The position numbers were made by a program, and so were the translations under genes. From Mucilaginibacter lappiensis (GTDB lineage Bacteria > Bacteroidota > Bacteroidia > Sphingobacteriales > Sphingobacteriaceae), in assembly GCF_900155965.1 (NCBI RefSeq), contig NZ_FTMG01000001.1:310001-374000 (forward strand): a stretch of 64,000 nucleotides of DNA. Direction: 5' to 3'. This document shows positions 60,561-64,000 of this stretch, piece after piece. Below the pieces are notes generated by a model. That model ran no database searches, was not told the origin of the DNA, and saw nothing but the letters and a program-made list of their open reading frames with translations. Positions within the stretch are counted from its first letter, which is position 1. Every line of letters begins with the position of its first letter.

Positions 60561-61568
60561 ATGAAAACAACCAAATTAGGTAGTCAAGGTCTGGAAGTGC
60601 CCACTATGGGGTTCGGCTGCATGAATCTTGCCGGAAGTGATACACAATTCATCTATGGGAAAGCCGATGAAAGTGAAGGTGTCGCACTTATTCAACGAGC
60701 AGTAGAACTGGGGGCTACGTTCCTGGATTCCGCCGATATTTACGGGCCGCACCGGAGTGAGCGCATGATCGCCAAAGCGCTTGCGGGAAAACGTGATCAG
60801 GTTATCATTGCAACGAAATTCGGATTTGAGATAGATGACCATGAAAAGATGACGGGAAAAATGAACGGGAGCAGCGCATATGTAAAAATGGCGGCCGAGC
60901 GCTCTTTGAAAAATCTGAAAACTGATTATATCGACCTTTATTATTTACATCGGCTTGATCCCAATACCCCTATCGAAGAAACCATGAGCGCAATGGCAGA
61001 ATTGGTAAAAGAAGGAAAGGTAAGATACCTGGGCCTTTCGGAAGTGTCAAAAGAAACTCTCCGTCGCGCCCATAAAATTCATCCCCTAACTGCATTGCAA
61101 ACTGAGTACTCTTTGTTCGAGCGCACCCTAGATGAGGACGGAACAATCAATGTCCTTGACGAACTGGGGATAGGTTTAGTTCCTTACTCGCCGTTGGGAC
61201 GAGGCTTTATTACCGGTGAATTGAAAAGCCCGGATGATCTTCCCGCAGAAGATCCCAGAAGGAGTTTTCCGCGCTTTCAAGGCGAAAATTTTTACAAGAA
61301 CCTGGAACTTGTCGATGAGCTGAATAAAATTGCGATTGAGAAAGGCGCAACTCCTGCGCAACTTGCTTTAGCCTGGAGTATTACCAAAGGATATGTGCCG
61401 ATCCCGGGGACCAGGAAAATCAAATACCTCGAACAAAATATGGACGCTGCTGATATCACCCTGAGTGCCGATGAAATGCAACGTATCGAATCGATTTTGC
61501 CGTTGGGAACAACACTGATCGGAAACCGTCTCGACGAAAACATGTCAAAGACGATCGATAAAAACTAA
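60561..61568 (+). CDS. aldo/keto reductase
   Basis: 335 residues. The (beta/alpha)8 barrel signatures are clear: GFGCMNLAG, FLDSADIYGPHRSE with the catalytic Asp57/Tyr61, ATKFGFE with Lys86, LYYLHRLDPNTPIEETM with the catalytic His, and the NADPH-binding IPGTRKIKYLEQN at the C-terminus. It reduces aldehydes or ketones. YakC/AKR13-like length. It is transcribed alone or with the AraC gene (163 bp gap). Confidence 0.94.
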   Translation: MKTTKLGSQGLEVPTMGFGCMNLAGSDTQFIYGKADESEGVALIQRAVELGATFLDSADIYGPHRSERMIAKALAGKRDQVIIATKFGFEIDDHEKMTGKMNGSSAYVKMAAERSLKNLKTDYIDLYYLHRLDPNTPIEETMSAMAELVKEGKVRYLGLSEVSKETLRRAHKIHPLTALQTEYSLFERTLDEDGTINVLDELGIGLVPYSPLGRGFITGELKSPDDLPAEDPRRSFPRFQGENFYKNLELVDELNKIAIEKGATPAQLALAWSITKGYVPIPGTRKIKYLEQNMDAADITLSADEMQRIESILPLGTTLIGNRLDENMSKTIDKN

Positions 61569-61811
61569 AAGATCATTCAGAAACGAATGACCTGATTCAG
61601 CAATTATAGACTGGCCGTAAAGAAAGTTGCAGCGCATGCCCGGCCGATCGCCGGAAATACTGGACAGATGGCAAAATCGAGCATTTACTGGCCATGACCT
61701 GGCAAAAACGTTGATATAGATCAAGACGTTTTTTATCATACATCAATGCACAGCGAAAAGCGTCCCTATAGTTTTGCATCAACAATCTGATACAATTTAA
61801 AACAGAACAAG

Positions 61812-62669
61812 ATGTCAAAAAAAATCTTTATTACCGGAACAAGTACTGGGTTTGGAAAGCTAACTGCGATCACCCTTTCACAAGCTGGCCATACCGTAAT
61901 CGCCGGCATGCGCGGCACTAACGGCAAAAACGAAGCCGTAGCAAACGAGCTAAACGCTTTACCTAACATTGAAGTTGTAGAAGTCGATGTGACTGACGAT
62001 GCTTCAGTTAAAAACGCATTCGAGCAAACCTTAGCTAAATACGGAAATATAGACGTATTGATCAACAACGCCGGTATTGCCGGATTTGGGCTGTTCGAAG
62101 CTTACACCATTGACCAGATCAAAAATATATTTGACGTCAATTTCTATAGTGTAGTCCGCACTTACCAGGCAGTATTGCCAAGCATGCGTGCGGCTAAAAA
62201 TGGCCTGATCATTAACCTGACCTCTGGCGCCAGTGGCCATACCTTACCTTTCATGGTACCTTACCTTGCTGCAAAATTTGGTGTGGAAAGTATTACCGAA
62301 GGTGCACAGGATGAATTGAGCGAATATGGTATCGAAAACGTAAGTATCCAACCGGGTGTATATCCAACCGAAATGAATACTGGCGTTAAAACCGGCATCA
62401 ATGCTGACAAACCGGAAATCATCGCTGAATACGGCGAGGCTGCAACAGCAAAATTCAACGCTATGGGCGGCGCTTTATTCGGCAAAATGGCTGAATTTAA
62501 AATGGACCCGCAAGCCATCGCTGATGGTATTCTGGAACTGGTTAACATGGAAAAAGGTACACGTCCACTGCGCTTTCCATTGGATGCCATCGCACAGGGA
62601 ACCGATAAGGAATTTATCGCGGCAAGAGCCGAAACCAAAGCTAAATGGCTGGGTAAATACACCGGCTAA
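61812..62669 (+). CDS. short-chain dehydrogenase/reductase
   Basis: 285 residues. Rossmann TGTSTGFG at 8-15, NNAG at 85-88, catalytic Ser138 and YLAAK with Tyr151 and Lys155. Longer C-terminal region (about 190-285) as in the classical C-type SDRs. Substrate unknown. It ends at a strong intrinsic terminator (62681) and is preceded by 243 bp without a gene. Confidence 0.94.
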   Translation: MSKKIFITGTSTGFGKLTAITLSQAGHTVIAGMRGTNGKNEAVANELNALPNIEVVEVDVTDDASVKNAFEQTLAKYGNIDVLINNAGIAGFGLFEAYTIDQIKNIFDVNFYSVVRTYQAVLPSMRAAKNGLIINLTSGASGHTLPFMVPYLAAKFGVESITEGAQDELSEYGIENVSIQPGVYPTEMNTGVKTGINADKPEIIAEYGEAATAKFNAMGGALFGKMAEFKMDPQAIADGILELVNMEKGTRPLRFPLDAIAQGTDKEFIAARAETKAKWLGKYTG

Positions 62670-62680
62670 TTTAGTTATAC

Positions 62681-62718
62681 AGTAAAGCCTTTATCAGCCG
62701 GTAAAGGCTTTACTTTTT
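62681..62718 (+). terminator. intrinsic terminator after the SDR gene
   Basis: AGTAAAGCCTTTA (62681-62693) and TAAAGGCTTTACT (62702-62714) form a perfect 13-bp stem with an 8-nt loop, followed by TTTT. Confidence 0.9.
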
Positions 62719-62735
62719 ACCTCAGCATACAAATC

Positions 62736-63368
62736 ATGGATATTATACAAGCTTTGAACTGGCGATATGCCACAAAGCGGATGACGGGACAAACCGTTCC
62801 GAAAGAAACAATCGCGAAAATTATAGAAGCTGCGCATTTAGCACCATCGGGGATCGGTTTACAGCCCTATGAAATCATTGTGGTAACTAACCCGGAATGG
62901 AAAGCGAAGATCCTGCCGGTGGCCATGAATCAGCCCCAGGTGACACAATCTTCGCACCTATTGGTGTTTGCAGCCTGGCAGAACTATTCTGCCGAACGCA
63001 TTCATGGAGTGTTTGACTATCTGAATGAGCAACGTAATCAACCGGCTTCGGTATCGGACAACCATCGAAATTTCGCGCTCAAATATTTCGGCCAACTTTC
63101 AGAGGAAGAGCAATTTCATCATGCAGCAAAACAAGCGAACATCGCTTTAGGCCTGGCGGTTGCGGCAGCGGCGCTGGAACAGGTGGACGCCACCCCAATG
63201 GAAGGCTTTAATGCCGCGGCACTGGACGAACTATTGGGTTTGAAAGCCAAAGGTCTCAGGAGCTCCATGCTCATGGCCATAGGCTATCGCGATGAGGAAA
63301 ATGATAAGAACCTGAAGCTGAAAAAGGTCCGGAAGCCGTTATCACAACTCGTGACGGAACTGGCCTAA
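62736..63368 (+). CDS. nitroreductase-family NAD(P)H oxidoreductase (NfsB-like)
   Basis: 210 residues. LNWRYATKRMTGQTV is the FMN-binding start of the NfsB-like group, followed by EAAHLAPSGIGLQPYEIIVV, the FMN/dimer core, and GLKAKGLRSSMLMAIGYRDEEND near the C-terminus. It reduces nitro compounds or quinones. It lies between the SDR gene and a VOC gene in a same-strand run of redox enzymes. Confidence 0.93.
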   Translation: MDIIQALNWRYATKRMTGQTVPKETIAKIIEAAHLAPSGIGLQPYEIIVVTNPEWKAKILPVAMNQPQVTQSSHLLVFAAWQNYSAERIHGVFDYLNEQRNQPASVSDNHRNFALKYFGQLSEEEQFHHAAKQANIALGLAVAAAALEQVDATPMEGFNAAALDELLGLKAKGLRSSMLMAIGYRDEENDKNLKLKKVRKPLSQLVTELA

Positions 63369-63389
63369 CCATAAAAACAGATATTTATT

Positions 63390-64000
63390 ATGAAAAAGTT
63401 AGCCAAAAGGGCACCCATCGGGACTGGTTTATTACTTAGCCTGTTCTTATTTTTAGCTACCGGTAAAAACGTACAAGCGCAATCGCACGGTTTAGTTGGT
63501 GTCGATCACGTAGGAATGAACGTTCCTGACATGGATAGCGCAGTTAAATTCTTTACCGATGTAATGGGCTGCGTGCCGGTTACCACCATCGGCCATTTGC
63601 CAATGGACGCTGCCTGGAAGAAAAAATATAAGATCCATCCCCATTCAGAATTGGAAAGGATCGTTTCGTTAAGGGCGGGTAACGGTTCAAATATTGAGCT
63701 GTTCCAATACCAATCCACCGAGGCCAATAAGGAGCAGCCTTATAACGACGATATGGGATTAAACCACATCGCCTTTTATACAACGGACATGCCCGAAACC
63801 GTTGCTTTTCTGAAAACGAAAGGGATCAACGTCCTGAATGATCCGATAAAAAATATGGCAGGGCCAACTGCCGGCGAAACCTGGGTTTATTTTCTGACAC
63901 CGTGGGGTGCTAAGATCGAGCTTATCTCTTATCCCGACGGAAAAGCTTATGAAAAAACAAGCCCTGCCGTAAAGCTATGGTCACCGAAGGATGCAGAAGC
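63390..64000 (+). CDS. exported VOC (glyoxalase/dioxygenase-fold) protein, partial (3' end outside window)
   Basis: The frame runs open from ATG 63390 to the window end (203 codons). Signal peptide (about 1-30, ending KNVQAQ). Then VGVDHVGMNVPDMDSAVKFFTDVMG, the first VOC unit with a metal-binding His, LNHIAFYTTDM (second His) and AKIELISYP (Glu), so the metal site is complete. Periplasmic VOC proteins of this type may degrade or bind small aromatics. It follows the nitroreductase by 21 bp and may be co-transcribed. Confidence 0.88.
   Translation, partial: MKKLAKRAPIGTGLLLSLFLFLATGKNVQAQSHGLVGVDHVGMNVPDMDSAVKFFTDVMGCVPVTTIGHLPMDAAWKKKYKIHPHSELERIVSLRAGNGSNIELFQYQSTEANKEQPYNDDMGLNHIAFYTTDMPETVAFLKTKGINVLNDPIKNMAGPTAGETWVYFLTPWGAKIELISYPDGKAYEKTSPAVKLWSPKDAE

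Noticed and set aside
61573..61590. TCATTC-AGAAAC-GAATGA inverted repeat after the aldo/keto reductase gene
   Set aside because: Only six base pairs and no T-run or promoter context; expected by chance in a window of this size.

Overview
The window looks like a chromosome segment of a Bacteroidota bacterium of the Sphingobacteriaceae (Mucilaginibacter/Pedobacter type). The evidence is a CTnDOT-style tra operon, a SusC/SusD/FecR cluster, promoters with the Bacteroidota TAnnTTTG -7 box, DUF6520/MauE genes and an imuA-imuB-dnaE2 cassette. This assignment is inference from gene content; no rRNA or tRNA was seen.

Bases 1-18,300 (all minus strand) are the transfer half of an integrative conjugative element (ICE). 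In transcription order: toprim primase-like protein, RHH mobilisation protein (MobA/MobC type), relaxase, ParA, RHH protein, small membrane protein, two DUF4134 (TraE) paralogues, TraF, TraG ATPase, three tandem TrbJ/VirB5-like paralogues, an unknown secreted protein, TraJ, TraK, TraL-like, TraM, TraN, a small unknown, and a very large methylase-helicase that runs off the window at base 1. Integrase, coupling protein and TraO-Q are not in view. Between the relaxase and mobA lies an exactly 8-bp-periodic array of 28 degenerate units with an A-T-C core (16512-16735), the most striking non-coding feature of the window. A double hairpin (17207-17260) precedes mobA.

Bases 18,300-19,590 are a non-coding strip with several dyads, probably near the ICE edge or its control region. 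Bases 19,594-28,000 hold a MauE/DUF6520 pair convergent with a SusC-SusD-TlpA operon and an orphan FecR: a TonB-dependent uptake locus combined with thiol-redox genes.

Bases 28,270-41,840 are rich in DNA repair: AlkB, an HhH protein, ImuA, ImuB, DnaE2, exonuclease III and Ku, with small stress-type proteins (KTSC, YdaT-like, DksA/TraR-like), DUF72, a quinone oxidoreductase and a DUF748 protein. The alkB and imuA operons diverge from an 83-bp region with a dyad overlapping both promoters. Two large PAS histidine kinases and a Tat-exported PhoD phosphatase follow (41,960-49,790).

Bases 49,900-55,460 contain several damaged genes (IS4-type transposase fragment, GMC oxidoreductase, an outer-membrane-type protein with an amber stop, an NTF2-like gene with a -1 shift at A7) among intact cupin, AhpD-like, SnoaL-like and DoxX genes. 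Bases 55,419-58,531 carry a MocR/GntR-aminotransferase regulator divergent from an azoreductase-like oxidoreductase and an EamA exporter. The cupin, DoxX and oxidoreductase promoters share a 20-bp element exactly 10 bp from a -7 box, suggesting one MocR regulon. The end (58,600-64,000) has a lipoprotein, an AraC regulator and a run of redox/detoxification enzymes (aldo/keto reductase, SDR, nitroreductase, VOC protein cut by the window end).
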